Shown piece after piece: positions 44,240 through 57,100 of a DNA stretch of 64,000 bases. Under the pieces are notes generated by a model. The model worked only from the letters and a program-made list of their open reading frames with translations. It was not told the origin of the DNA and did no database searches. The DNA lies in the NCBI GenBank assembly GCA_963682175.1, contig OY821791.1, forward strand, positions 26,153,826 to 26,217,825, read 5' to 3'. Numbering within the stretch: the first letter of the stretch is position 1; every line of letters starts with the position of its first letter. The stretch is from Triglochin maritima. Taxonomy: Eukaryota > Streptophyta > Magnoliopsida > Alismatales > Juncaginaceae. Both the position numbers and the translations under genes were made by a program.

Positions 44240-45781
44240 TGTTGGCTTTTTGGCCTTAATCTTTATTTAGTTTTGATGATTAAGTAATCTAATCTTAATC
44301 TATATTTAATCAAACAACCTAGACAATCAAAGTAAGCAAACATGAATACATGCATTGCATACATATTCGTGTACTTGCGATATTCTTAATAGGTTGATGA
44401 AGAATCAAGCTAAGGAGCTTTAGGACAAAAAGATAAAGACTCAAGACATGTAATCAAGCTTTGGACCAATATGTAATTTAGTATAATTTGAGTCCTTAGG
44501 AATAATGTAAACTTGAGCACATTAAGATTCTGTCCCGTATCCCCACGGTTAACCGAACCCCTCTCGGTAAACCGAATCCTGTAGCGTTCGGTCCACCGAA
44601 CACCTTGCGGTCAACTGTGTAGAATCCTTTAGGTGTTCCCTGGAATAACCACCTCGGTATACCGAACCACCTTCGGTAGACCGAATTAGCCTGGACCGGT
44701 TTTGGACTTTTGCTCCAACGGTCGTATTTAAATCTTGACCTAAAGCCCAATTGACTTATCCATATTCGGTACACCGAACTTCATTCGGTCAACCGAATCA
44801 TATTGCTTTAGGAACCCAACGGCTATTTAACTTGACCGTTATTGGTAAAACAATTTCCCACGCATTGTCAGCGCAAAACCCGCGCTAACTTCGGTATACC
44901 GAAGTATAGACGGTCAACCGAACCTAGCATTAACAGAACCCTACCATTCTTACTGTCCAGTTTTGAACGGTTAACCGAATAGGTTTCGGTAAACCGAATT
45001 GTATTAGGGTTGCTAGTTATAGAGCTACTGGAGTTGAGTGAGCGGTTAACCGAATGGGATTCGGTAAACCGAAATGACCTTCTTCGGTAATCCGTTTAGT
45101 TAACGGTCTACCGAGGAGCGTGCAAATTCTGCCCGAACTTTTGTCACATCATCACATTTCATGGGTCAACTTTCTCACCCACTCCCCAACGGCTCTAAGA
45201 GCTTTGAAGCCTATATAAGGACCTCATTAGACGCACAACAACAGGACCACACTCTCCAAACATCAAGTATCCTTGTGCTATCTTTCCCAAACCTTCAAAG
45301 CTCAAATCCTACACACTCAAGCCAAAACTTCACCACTTGTATTCCTAGATCCATATCATAATTCAAGTGTGCTCAAAGTTAGAGTGTCATTAGCAAGAAG
45401 TGTGATTCATTCCTTCATCCAAATCACAAGAGTTGTAATAACTTCGGGGAAGCTCCCTCTCGGGTTGGAGAGGAGACACTGGCGAGGCGAGGGTGTTCGC
45501 GAGGCTCGTTGTTTGTAAAGGCGTTGATCTCGGCCCGGTAACGGAGATCGGATAGTGGAAACCACAAGCGAGGCTCGAGGGACGAGCGAGGCTTGTGAGT
45601 GAGGACTAGGACCCGGAGAGGGTGCCGAACCTCGTTACATCGGGCGTCGACTACAACGTGGTTTGCAAGTTCTCTAACTCTCATCTAACCCTTGCATGAT
45701 TAGTTGTTAGTTTCGTAATTAAGTTTTAATTCCGCACTTTAGTTAATTACGATCACTAGAGGGCCCCATACGATCCCCACA
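44240..45781 (+). repeat. Copia-B LTR 2 (hybrid)
   Basis: 1542 bp. At offsets 16-286 it carries the bases of LTR 4; at offsets 895-1542 it carries those of LTR 1. It is preceded by the polypurine run AAAAAGGGGGAGAT (44226-44239). TATA box at 45212-45219. Confidence 0.95.
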
Positions 45782-45834
45782 TTTGGTATCAGAGGCTTGT
45801 TAGCTAAATTTATTTTCTTAATCGAAATATTAGC

Positions 45835-47309
45835 ATGACTCAATCTAATCATAGTGAGGGTTTATAAACTAATAAACCACCTCTTTTTAATGGCCTAAAT
45901 TATGATTATTGGAAAAAGAGGATGAAAATTTATTTGCAATCACATGATTTAAATTTTGGTCTTTTATTTTAAAATCATACACCCCACCAAATGATGATGA
46001 GATTATTTCATTAACCAAACCCAAAATTAAGGAGGCAGAAATTAATGCCCGCATTATGAATATGTTATATTGTGGTCTTAATGAAAATGAATATAATCGA
46101 GTGAGAGGGTGTGAGAGTGCTTATGAAATATGGCACACTTTAGAAATGCATCACGAGGGATCCACTAGATTAAAAGAAACTAGGATCAATCTACTCATGC
46201 ATAAGTATGAATTGTTTCATATGCTACCCGGTGAAAACATAAGCGAGATACACATTCGCTTCACCGAGATTATTAACTCCCTTAGTGCTCTTGGAAAGAT
46301 TTTTAGCAAGGGAGAAATGACAAGGAAGATTCTCCGGTCTCTCAACGATGATTGGGAAGAAAAGTCAACCGCAATAGAATAAGCGCAAGATCTAACGAAA
46401 TTGTCGGTTGAAGAACTCATGGGAAGTCTCATGACATATGAGATACAAATGAAAGACCGCAATGAGAAGAGAGTCAAGAAATCCTTAGGGCTACACGCCG
46501 TCGCCAATTCGATCAAAGAAGATAGTGATATTGAGGAACAATTGGTGACACATCAATTCAAGGAATTTCTCAAAGAAGAGAAAGAAAGGAGAAAAGAGAA
46601 GAAGAAGAGCAAGAGAAAAGAAAAGAAGAAGAAAGCTCTTAAAGCTACTTGGGACACTTCATCATCTTCATCAATTGAAGGCGAATTCACCTCAATGTGC
46701 TTCATGGCAATAGAAGACGATGATAGTGAGGTATCTTCTTGCTCTAGTCGCGATTCAATTGATTCAAATGCATATAATGAACTTCAATGTGAATTCAATG
46801 AATTGCTTGAAAATTTTGAGAAAATTTGTCAAAAGAATAAACTAGCAAGAAACAAAATTAATGAGCTACAATCTCAAATTGAATTTATCATGAATGATAA
46901 GAATGAATTACTTGCTAGTCATGATAAAATTGCAATAGAGAATACTCAATTGATTGATGAAATTGCAACTCTAAATGCAAAACCTTCTTGTAGTGTTGAT
47001 ATTCAAGATCTAATTGCTAAGAATGTTCAATTACAAAAGGATCTTGAAAAATTCACAAGTGGAAAGAAAATGCTTGATATGCTTATCGGTAGTCAAAGAC
47101 AATCTCTAGATAAACATGATATAGGTTTTTATGCTAATAACTTTAAGAACCATGTTATTCACACTACTTTGAATGGAAAACATTTTGTAGTGAATAAAAC
47201 TTCCTCAAGTATTTGGGCACCTAAAACCAAAATGGTTTGGGTTCCAAAAACTAACATGATTGGACCCAAGCAAAAATGGGTACCAAAATCTTTAACTGTA
47301 GGTACTTGA
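45835..47309 (+). pseudogene. Copia-B gag pseudogene, unit 2
   Basis: It is the same as unit 1, including all three stops and the frameshift, except for an in-frame loss of nine bases (one GATTCAAAT repeat, near 46765). This removes three codons from the Asp/Ser/Asn-rich stretch. I see no other difference from unit 1 in the coding part. Confidence 0.85.
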
Positions 47310-47907
47310 AGGAGGAAAACGGTGGTGACCGGATGAGCTTCAAAGAAAAATTTAAAGCCGGTTGCATCACCGAATACGGGTTGAGTCAATTCAAAGTGGC
47401 ACGATGGTATAAAATTTGATTGATTCTAATCTAAATTTTAGAGCTTAATAGACATATCTTGTGATATAATTCATTCCATATCTTATACCCTATTCATTGC
47501 ATATCATATACCACATCCATGATCATAAATGTCAAATTGCAAAATGGATGTTAAATAGGCTAAGAGGGAGAATACAAATGCACTTAATTGTTAATATTCA
47601 TTGTTGCTATTTAGCCTAATTGATAGGGGGAGCCTAAAATTGCAAAATCATATAATTAAGGGGGAGAATTAGATATCTCTTACCTTTGCATCAAATGTTT
47701 AATGTTTGCTTTTTGATTGATGTCAAAGGGGGAGAAGAATTAGGATGAGCTTCAATTTTAAATAAACTATGCATGTTGTTGAGGGGAGAAATTTTATAAA
47801 TGCATAGATTATATATATATTAAGAAACAAAACATATAGAAAGGGGAGAAATAAAATTGAACTCAAATATTAAGATATAGATTTGCCATCATCAAAAAGG
47901 GGGAGAT

Positions 47908-49449
47908 TGTTGGCTTTTTGGCCTTAATCTTTATTTAGTTTTGATGATTAAGTAATCTAATCTTAATCTATATTTAATCAAACAACCTAGACAATCAAAG
48001 TAAGCAAACATGAATACATGCATTGCATACATATTCGTGTACTTGCGATATTCTTAATAGGTTGATGAAGAATCAAGCTAAGGAGCTTTAGGACAAAAAG
48101 ATAAAGACTCAAGACATGTAATCAAGCTTTGGACCAATATGTAATTTAGTATAATTTGAGTCCTTAGGAATAATGTAAACTTGAGCACATTAAGATTCTG
48201 TCCCGTATCCCCACGGTTAACCGAACCCCTCTCGGTAAACCGAATCCTGTAGCGTTCGGTCCACCGAACACCTTGCGGTCAACTGTGTAGAATCCTTTAG
48301 GTGTTCCCTGGAATAACCACCTCGGTATACCGAACCACCTTCGGTAGACCGAATTAGCCTGGACCGGTTTTGGACTTTTGCTCCAACGGTCGTATTTAAA
48401 TCTTGACCTAAAGCCCAATTGACTTATCCATATTCGGTACACCGAACTTCATTCGGTCAACCGAATCATATTGCTTTAGGAACCCAACGGCTATTTAACT
48501 TGACCGTTATTGGTAAAACAATTTCCCACGCATTGTCAGCGCAAAACCCGCGCTAACTTCGGTATACCGAAGTATAGACGGTCAACCGAACCTAGCATTA
48601 ACAGAACCCTACCATTCTTACTGTCCAGTTTTGAACGGTTAACCGAATAGGTTTCGGTAAACCGAATTGTATTAGGGTTGCTAGTTATAGAGCTACTGGA
48701 GTTGAGTGAGCGGTTAACCGAATGGGATTCGGTAAACCGAAATGACCTTCTTCGGTAATCCGTTTAGTTAACGGTCTACCGAGGAGCGTGCAAATTCTGC
48801 CCGAACTTTTGTCACATCATCACATTTCATGGGTCAACTTTCTCACCCACTCCCCAACGGCTCTAAGAGCTTTGAAGCCTATATAAGGACCTCATTAGAC
48901 GCACAACAACAGGACCACACTCTCCAAACATCAAGTATCCTTGTGCTATCTTTCCCAAACCTTCAAAGCTCAAATCCTACACACTCAAGCCAAAACTTCA
49001 CCACTTGTATTCCTAGATCCATATCATAATTCAAGTGTGCTCAAAGTTAGAGTGTCATTAGCAAGAAGTGTGATTCATTCCTTCATCCAAATCACAAGAG
49101 TTGTAATAACTTCGGGGAAGCTCCCTCTCGGGTTGGAGAGGAGACACTGGCGAGGCGAGGGTGTTCGCGAGGCTCGTTGTTTGTAAAGGCGTTGATCTCG
49201 GCCCGGTAACGGAGATCGGATAGTGGAAACCACAAGCGAGGCTCGAGGGACGAGCGAGGCTTGTGAGTGAGGACTAGGACCCGGAGAGGGTGCCGAACCT
49301 CGTTACATCGGGCGTCGACTACAACGTGGTTTGCAAGTTCTCTAACTCTCATCTAACCCTTGCATGATTAGTTGTTAGTTTCGTAATTAAGTTTTAATTC
49401 CGCACTTTAGTTAATTACGATCACTAGAGGGCCCCATACGATCCCCACA
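47908..49449 (+). repeat. Copia-B LTR 3 (hybrid)
   Basis: 1542 bp with the same hybrid state as LTR 2 at every diagnostic position. TATA box at 48880-48887. Confidence 0.95.
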
Positions 49450-49502
49450 TTTGGTATCAGAGGCTTGTTAGCTAAATTTATTTTCTTAATCGAAATATTA
49501 GC

Positions 49503-50986
49503 ATGACTCAATCTAATCATAGTGAGGGTTTATAAACTAATAAACCACCTCTTTTTAATGGCCTAAATTATGATTATTGGAAAAAGAGGATGAAAATTTA
49601 TTTGCAATCACATGATTTAAATTTTGGTCTTTTATTTTAAAATCATACACCCCACCAAATGATGATGAGATTATTTCATTAACCAAACCCAAAATTAAGG
49701 AGGCAGAAATTAATGCCCGCATTATGAATATGTTATATTGTGGTCTTAATGAAAATGAATATAATCGAGTGAGAGGGTGTGAGAGTGCTTATGAAATATG
49801 GCACACTTTAGAAATGCATCACGAGGGATCCACTAGATTAAAAGAAACTAGGATCAATCTACTCATGCATAAGTATGAATTGTTTCATATGCTACCCGGT
49901 GAAAACATAAGCGAGATACACATTCGCTTCACCGAGATTATTAACTCCCTTAGTGCTCTTGGAAAGATTTTTAGCAAGGGAGAAATGACAAGGAAGATTC
50001 TCCGGTCTCTCAACGATGATTGGGAAGAAAAGTCAACCGCAATAGAATAAGCGCAAGATCTAACGAAATTGTCGGTTGAAGAACTCATGGGAAGTCTCAT
50101 GACATATGAGATACAAATGAAAGACCGCAATGAGAAGAGAGTCAAGAAATCCTTAGGGCTACACGCCGTCGCCAATTCGATCAAAGAAGATAGTGATATT
50201 GAGGAACAATTGGTGACACATCAATTCAAGGAATTTCTCAAAGAAGAGAAAGAAAGGAGAAAAGAGAAGAAGAAGAGCAAGAGAAAAGAAAAGAAGAAGA
50301 AAGCTCTTAAAGCTACTTGGGACACTTCATCATCTTCATCAATTGAAGGCGAATTCACCTCAATGTGCTTCATGGCAATAGAAGACGATGATAGTGAGGT
50401 ATCTTCTTGCTCTAGTCGCGATTCAATTGATTCAAATGATTCAAATGCATATAATGAACTTCAATGTGAATTCAATGAATTGCTTGAAAATTTTGAGAAA
50501 ATTTGTCAAAAGAATAAACTAGCAAGAAACAAAATTAATGAGCTACAATCTCAAATTGAATCTATCATGAATGATAAGAATGAATTACTTGCTAGTCATG
50601 ATAAAATTGCATTAGAGAATACTCAATTGATTGATGAAATTGCAACTCTAAATGCAAAACCTTCATGTAGTGTTGATATTCAAGATCTAATTGCTAAGAA
50701 TGTTCAATTACAAAAGGATCTTGAAAAATTCACAAGTGGAAAGAAAATGCTTGATATGCTTATCGGTAGTCAAAGACAATCTCTAGATAAACATGATATA
50801 GGTTTTTATGCTAATAACTTTAAGAGCCATGTTATTCACACTACTTTGAATGGAAAACATTTTGTAGTGAATAAAACTTCCTCAAGTATTTGGGCACCTA
50901 AAACCAAAATGGTTTGGGTTCCAAAAACTAACATGATTGGACCCAAGCAAAAATGGGTACCAAAATCTTTAACTGTAGGTACTTGA
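49503..50986 (+). pseudogene. Copia-B gag pseudogene, unit 3
   Basis: It keeps the 9-bp repeat like unit 1 and shares the same stops. Four private base changes cluster between about 50560 and 50830: Phe to Ser, Ile to Leu, one silent change (TCT to TCA) and Asn to Ser. Otherwise it is identical by eye. Confidence 0.85.
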
Positions 50987-51584
50987 AGGAGGAAAACGGT
51001 GGTGACCGGATGAGCTTCAAAGAAAAATTTAAAGCCGGTTGCATCACCGAATACGGGTTGAGTCAATTCAAAGTGGCACGATGGTATAAAATTTGATTGA
51101 TTCTAATCTAAATTTTAGAGCTTAATAGACATATCTTGTGATATAATTCATTCCATATCTTATACCCTATTCATTGCATATCATATACCACATCCATGAT
51201 CATAAATGTCAAATTGCAAAATGGATGTTAAATAGGCTAAGAGGGAGAATACAAATGCACTTAATTGTTAATATTCATTGTTGCTATTTAGCCTAATTGA
51301 TAGGGGGAGCCTAAAATTGCAAAATCATATAATTAAGGGGGAGAATTAGATATCTCTTACCTTTGCATCAAATGTTTAATGTTTGCTTTTTGATTGATGT
51401 CAAAGGGGGAGAAGAATTAGGATGAGCTTCAATTTTAAATAAACTATGCATGTTGTTGAGGGGAGAAATTTTATAAATGCATAGATTATATATATATTAA
51501 GAAACAAAACATATAGAAAGGGGAGAAATAAAATTGAACTCAAATATTAAGATATAGATTTGCCATCATCAAAAAGGGGGAGAT

Positions 51585-53126
51585 TGTTGGCTTTTTGGCC
51601 TTAATCTTTATTTAGTTTTGATGATTAAGTAATCTAATCTTAATCTATATTTAATCAAACAACCTAGACAATCAAAGTAAGCAAACATGAATACATGCAT
51701 TGCATACATATTCGTGTACTTGCGATATTCTTAATAGGTTGATGAAGAATCAAGCTAAGGAGCTTTAGGACAAAAAGATAAAGACTCAAGACATGTAATC
51801 AAGCTTTGGACCAATATGTAATTTAGTATAATTTGAGTCCTTAGGAATAATGTAAACTTGAGCACATTAAGATTCTGTCCCGTATCCCCACGGTTAACCG
51901 AACCCCTCTCGGTAAACCGAATCCTGTAGCGTTCGGTCCACCGAACACCTTGCGGTCAACTGTGTAGAATCCTTTAGGTGTTCCCTGGAATAACCACCTC
52001 GGTATACCGAACCACCTTCGGTAGACCGAATTAGCCTGGACCGGTTTTGGACTTTTGCTCCAACGGTCGTATTTAAATCTTGACCTAAAGCCCAATTGAC
52101 TTATCCATATTCGGTACACCGAACTTCATTCGGTCAACCGAATCATATTGCTTTAGGAACCCAACGGCTATTTAACTTGACCGTTATTGGTAAAACAATT
52201 TCCCACGCATTGTCAGCGCAAAACCCGCGCTAACTTCGGTATACCGAAGTATAGACGGTCAACCGAACCTAGCATTAACAGAACCCTACCATTCTTACTG
52301 TCCAGTTTTGAACGGTTAACCGAATAGGTTTCGGTAAACCGAATTGTATTAGGGTTGCTAGTTATAGAGCTACTGGAGTTGAGTGAGCGGTTAACCGAAT
52401 GGGATTCGGTAAACCGAAATGACCTTCTTCGGTAATCCGTTTAGTTAACGGTCTACCGAGGAGCGTGCAAATTCTGCCTGAACTTTTGTCACATCATCAC
52501 ATTTCATGGGTCAACTTTCTCACCCACTCCCCAACGGCTCTAAGAGCTTTGAAGCCTATATAAGGACCTCATTAGACGCACAACAACAGGACCACACTCT
52601 CCAAACATCAAGTATCCTTGTGCTATCTTTCCCAAACCTTCAAAGCTCAAATCCTACACACTCAAGCCAAAACTTCACCACTTGTATTCCTAGATCCATA
52701 TCATAATTCAAGTGTGCTCAAAGTTAGAGTGTCATTAGCAAGAAGTGTGATTCATTCCTTCATCCAAATCACAAGAGTTGTAATAACTTCGGGGAAGCTC
52801 CCTCTCGGGTTGGAGAGGAGACACTGGCGAGGCGAGGGTGTTCGCGAGGCTCGTTGTTTGTAAAGGCGTTGATCTCGGCCCGGTAACGGAGATCGGATAG
52901 TGGAAACCACAAGCGAGGCTCGAGGGACGAGCGGGGCTTGTGAGTGAGGACTAGGACCCGGAGAGGGTGCCGAACCTCGTTACATCGGGCGTCGACTACA
53001 ACGTGGTTTGCAAGTTCTCTAACTCCCATCTAACCCTTGCATGATTAGTTGTTAGTTTCGTAATTAAGTTTTAATTCCTCACTTTAGTTAATTACGATCA
53101 CTAGAGGGCCCCATACGATCCCCACT
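51585..53126 (+). repeat. Copia-B LTR 4
   Basis: 1542 bp. Private bases lie at offsets 895, 1350, 1442 and 1495 and at the final base (T for A at 53126). It is followed by TAATG. TATA box at 52557-52564. Confidence 0.95.
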
Positions 53127-54167
53127 TAATGTTTATGGAAAAACCTATCAATCGCATTACTAACCTAGTTGATTAACTTTCACATATACAAGTTTGTTAT
53201 TTCATAACCTAAACAAGCATGAGATGTGTCTAATATTTGTGGCAACTCTGTTACAAGTTCTATCCTAAACAAGCAAGCATACATTTATGTTTATCAACAC
53301 ATTTCATACAAAGCATTCATTTCCATTCTCTTTTGCATGTATAAAACATCAACTCCACCCCCAAAGGGGATGGAACTACTCACTACCCATTACACTAATT
53401 ATTATCCTAAGAAAGTAAAACATATTAACTAAGTTACTAAGATTAATGAAAAGAAATTAAACTAAGTGTGCAAGCAACATGAAAAAAGCAACATAACAAA
53501 GAAATTTTTATTAAATTCAGACTCACAATACAAGTAGCATCTTCCTACTTTAGTATTTGCTCCAAGGCTCCACTTAAAGTAGGAAGAATAGCCACCAATT
53601 ATGTAGTCATTACAATGGAAGGTGAATAGTTCTATTTATAGTAATAGAAAAAGGTAATTATGGACAATCCCCCGATGTCAGACTAATACAACACTAGAAA
53701 TAGATATAATCCTCCCTAATACATGATATGCCCGAAGCGTGTCAGATCCGGAGCCAAGCCGACCGCCAATCATCGGTCCCATATCACCAATTGGTAGTCT
53801 ACAGAGTCCGGATCCACTCTTGATTTTGGTTGGGCCTTGCTGGGTTGTTGTCTTCATGTTTGATGTACCCAAGGAAGTTGTTGGAGTTTAGGCCCGACCT
53901 GAATTGCCAAAATACTCATCATGATGGTATGGAGTTTCTTCATTTGCTCATTGATCCTTTAGTCTTTCAATCAGGTCCTTCTCCCTTGCATCTTAGTCCT
54001 CAAGTCTCACAACTCAATCTTTTTTCCTGCTTTTAGGTCCTTTTATGCTTCTTCTCCTCAAACCTATTTATTTCCGAAACTCAAACATAAAACTCATTAC
54101 GTAGCATTGTTTAGGTTCAAGATAATGGATATAAGACACAAATGAGTGCATGAAATGATGTCAATCA

Positions 54168-57100
54168 CTTGATTTGGAGTCCAAGGAAGAAGTTGAGTTC
54201 ACCCATCAAGCTCATTTCAAATTCACCTTGCATTACTTTGAAAACTCTTGGCATAAAAAATCATCAGTAGCACCGAATATAATGTCATCGATATAAATTT
54301 GTACTACTAATAAATCTCTGTGTTTGGTCTTAGTAAATAAAGTTGTGTCAACTTTCCCCATTGTCAATCCATTTTCAAGCAAGAAGTTCTTCAACATCTC
54401 ATACCAAGCTCTAGGAGCTTGCTTGAGCCTATAAAGAGCCTTCTTAAGCTTGAATACATGATCTGGGTAGGTTTCATTCACAAAATTGGGTGTTTGTTTA
54501 ACATAAACTTCCTCCATGATAAAACCATTCAAAAATGCACTTTTAACATCCATTTGAAAAGGGTTGAAATCCATATATGATGCATAGGCTAATAACATTC
54601 TAATTTCTTCTAGTCGAGCTACCGGAGCATAGATTTCATCAAAGTCGATGCCTTCCTCTAGTCGTAACCTTGAGAGACTAATCGAGCTTTGTTTCTAACT
54701 ACTTGCCTGGATTCATCAAGTTTGTTTCGAAAAATCCACTTGGTACCAATTATCATATGATCTTTGGGTCTTTGAACAAGTTCCCAAACATTATTCGAAT
54801 GAATTGGTTCAACTCTTCATGCATAACTATTAATCAAAATTCATCCTCACATGCTTTTTCTATTTTCTTAGATTTAAGTTAAAATATAAGTGCATAAGAG
54901 TCACAAACAACAAGAGAATTAGATCTAGTAAAAACTCATTTTGATACTTCACCAATTACAAAGTCCTTAGGATGGTCCTTTTTATACCACCAATTCTTTG
55001 GAAGCTCTTGTTTTTCCTTGAAGTATATCATTGGGTTGTTCTTGAGATGTTACATTTCGAATATGATCAATAAGTTCATCATCAAGGTTAGATAATCTTT
55101 ACATGGTTCCTCTTGAAAGTGAACACGCATGGGTTCTTCTACACAACTAGTTCTCTTGTTATAAACTCGATATGTTTTACTTCTACTCGAATATCCTAAA
55201 AAATGGCTTCATCGGATTTAGCATAAAACTTGTCTAAGTTATCCTTGTATAGAGGACAAAACATTTAGAACCAAAAGCCTTGAAATAAGATTTTTTTGGT
55301 GGTTTGCCAAACTAAAGTTCAAAAAGAGTTTTGTTTAAATTTGGTTGAATCAAAACTCGATTGAGAATGTAACAAGACGTGTTGACCGCTTGACACCAAA
55401 AATACTTTGGTAAATCATTTTCACAGAGCATAGTTCTTGACATTTCTTAAAGAGTTCTATTCTTCCTTTCAACTATCCCATTTTGTTGAGGAGTTCCTGG
55501 GAAGGAAAATGTGTTTTCAATACCATGAGATTCACAAAATTCTTCAAAACCTTCATTTTAAAATTCACCCCCATGATTACTAGGAATTTTCAAAATCAAA
55601 GACTTTTTCTCATTGAATTCATTTTGCAAAATTTTCAAATTCTTCAAAAGTTTCATTTTTGTTAGCAAGAAACAATATCCAAGTAAATCAAATAAAATCG
55701 TCAATGATGACAAATGCATATCTCTTGCCACCTAGACTTAACGTACTAGATGGACCAAAGAGATCAATATGCAAGAGTTCCAAAGGTTTTGAAGTAAAGA
55801 CCATGTTAATTGATTTGAAAGAACTTTTAAATTATTTTCCAAATTCACAAACATCACAAAGCTTATTCGTTTTTAAATCCAATTTGGGCAATCCTCTTAC
55901 CAAGTGATATTTAGCATGTTTATGAAGCTGACTCATGCTAATGTGGCCTAAGCTCTTATGTCATAACCAAGATTCGTCATTTGAAGCAACTAAGCATGTT
56001 TCCTTAGAGAATGCGTCAATGCTATCAACATGCACAACATAAACATTTCCATATCTATATAGCCTTTAAAAGTAGTTTCAAAACTTGCTTTAGAGATGAT
56101 GTATACAATGAGTTGATCAAAAAGCACTAAGAATCACTTACTCTTAATTGACTTACACTAAGCAAATTATTCTTTAAACCATCAACAAGAAACACATTTT
56201 GTATTTGGGTATTAGAATCATTACCAACATCTCTGATGCCGATAATATGACCTTTAGCATTGACCCCAAACATGACGGTTCCACCATTCTTTGATTTCAA
56301 AGTCTTGAACATTGAGTGACCTCCTATCATGTGCCTCGAGCACCCGCTATCCACAATCCACTTCCCCTTCTTCTTCACCTATATCCAAAGAACAAGAATA
56401 TGATTTTGGTACCCATATTTGTTTGGGTCCTTTGGGGTTATCTTTAGGTACCCAAACTTGTTTGGTTCTAGGTACCCAAACATTTGAAGAAAATTTCTTT
56501 TTCACAAGACCATTTGAAGCATGCCCAAAATAACTCTTAGAATTTTTCCTTGCATACTTGTATCCTAGACCATGCTTTTCTAATGATTGAATATGACTAT
56601 TAAACAACATGTCATCTTCTTTCCTCTTGTAAATTTCTTAAGATCAATTCTCAAGTGCTTATTGCATTTTCTAAGATCTTGTATTTCCTTGTCATGAGAT
56701 TTACCATTGAGAGCTTTCAAGCTATTATTTTCCATGACAAGTTTATCAATTTCATTTGATAATGATTCATTTAAGCATGCAAGATTATGATTAGCTTTCC
56801 TAGAGAGTTTACTTTTATGCCTTAAAAGTTGACATTTTTCAAGTAAATCATGAAAGACATCAAGCAGTTCATCATATGACTTAGAGGCATGAGTTGAGAA
56901 TACTTCTTCTTCATCTTTAGCGACTTGACAAGTGTTGGGCTCGTCTTGCTCGCTTGATGAAGATGCACTACACAACTCTCCATCAACTTCTTCTTGAGTG
57001 TAGAGGCATAGGTGGGCTTCTTCATTTTCCGACTCACTTGATGAACCAGACGATGAATCAGATGATCCATCCCAAGTTGCCTTGATGGCCATTTTCTTCT

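Larger units (their letters stand above)
40563..53126 (+). mobile_element. Copia-B: tandem array of a gag-only LTR retrotransposon (4 LTRs, 3 internal domains)
   Basis: The order is LTR-internal-LTR-internal-LTR-internal-LTR, with LTR starts at 40563, 44240, 47908 and 51585. The periods are therefore 3677, 3668 and 3677 bp. One exact 5-bp duplication, TAATG, flanks the whole block (40558-40562 and 53127-53131), so it entered as one insertion and was amplified afterwards. The 9-bp difference in unit 2 is loss of one GATTCAAAT repeat. Each internal domain has a primer site, a broken gag and GGGGGAGA motifs, but no protease, integrase, RT or RNase H. Adjacent units share LTRs. Confidence 0.95.
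40206..54167 (-). mobile_element. Tat/Athila-like solo LTR inside copia-C, split by the tandem copia array
   Basis: The LTR parts are 40206-40562 and 53132-54167 (about 1.39 kb together). On the minus strand it starts TGATTGACATC and ends CAAACA. The flanks are CTTGA on both sides (40201-40205, 54168-54172). The conserved ACCGCAAATGCAC box is near 40228. A TATA box (CTATTTATA on plus) is near 53632. The tandem array (40563-53126) inserted into it with its own TAATG duplication. Confidence 0.88.

Noticed and set aside
40819..53029. Small frames of 66, 76, 81, 86, 92 and 99 residues repeated three or four times
   Set aside because: They recur only because the LTR/internal unit is repeated. They lie in LTRs or antisense to gag and show no protein family.
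40563..53126. Array being an assembly duplication artefact
   Set aside because: Not excluded absolutely, but outer LTRs have private changes, inner LTRs are consistent hybrids, unit 2 lacks 9 bp and a single TAATG duplication bounds the whole. A collapsed or duplicated assembly would not give this pattern.
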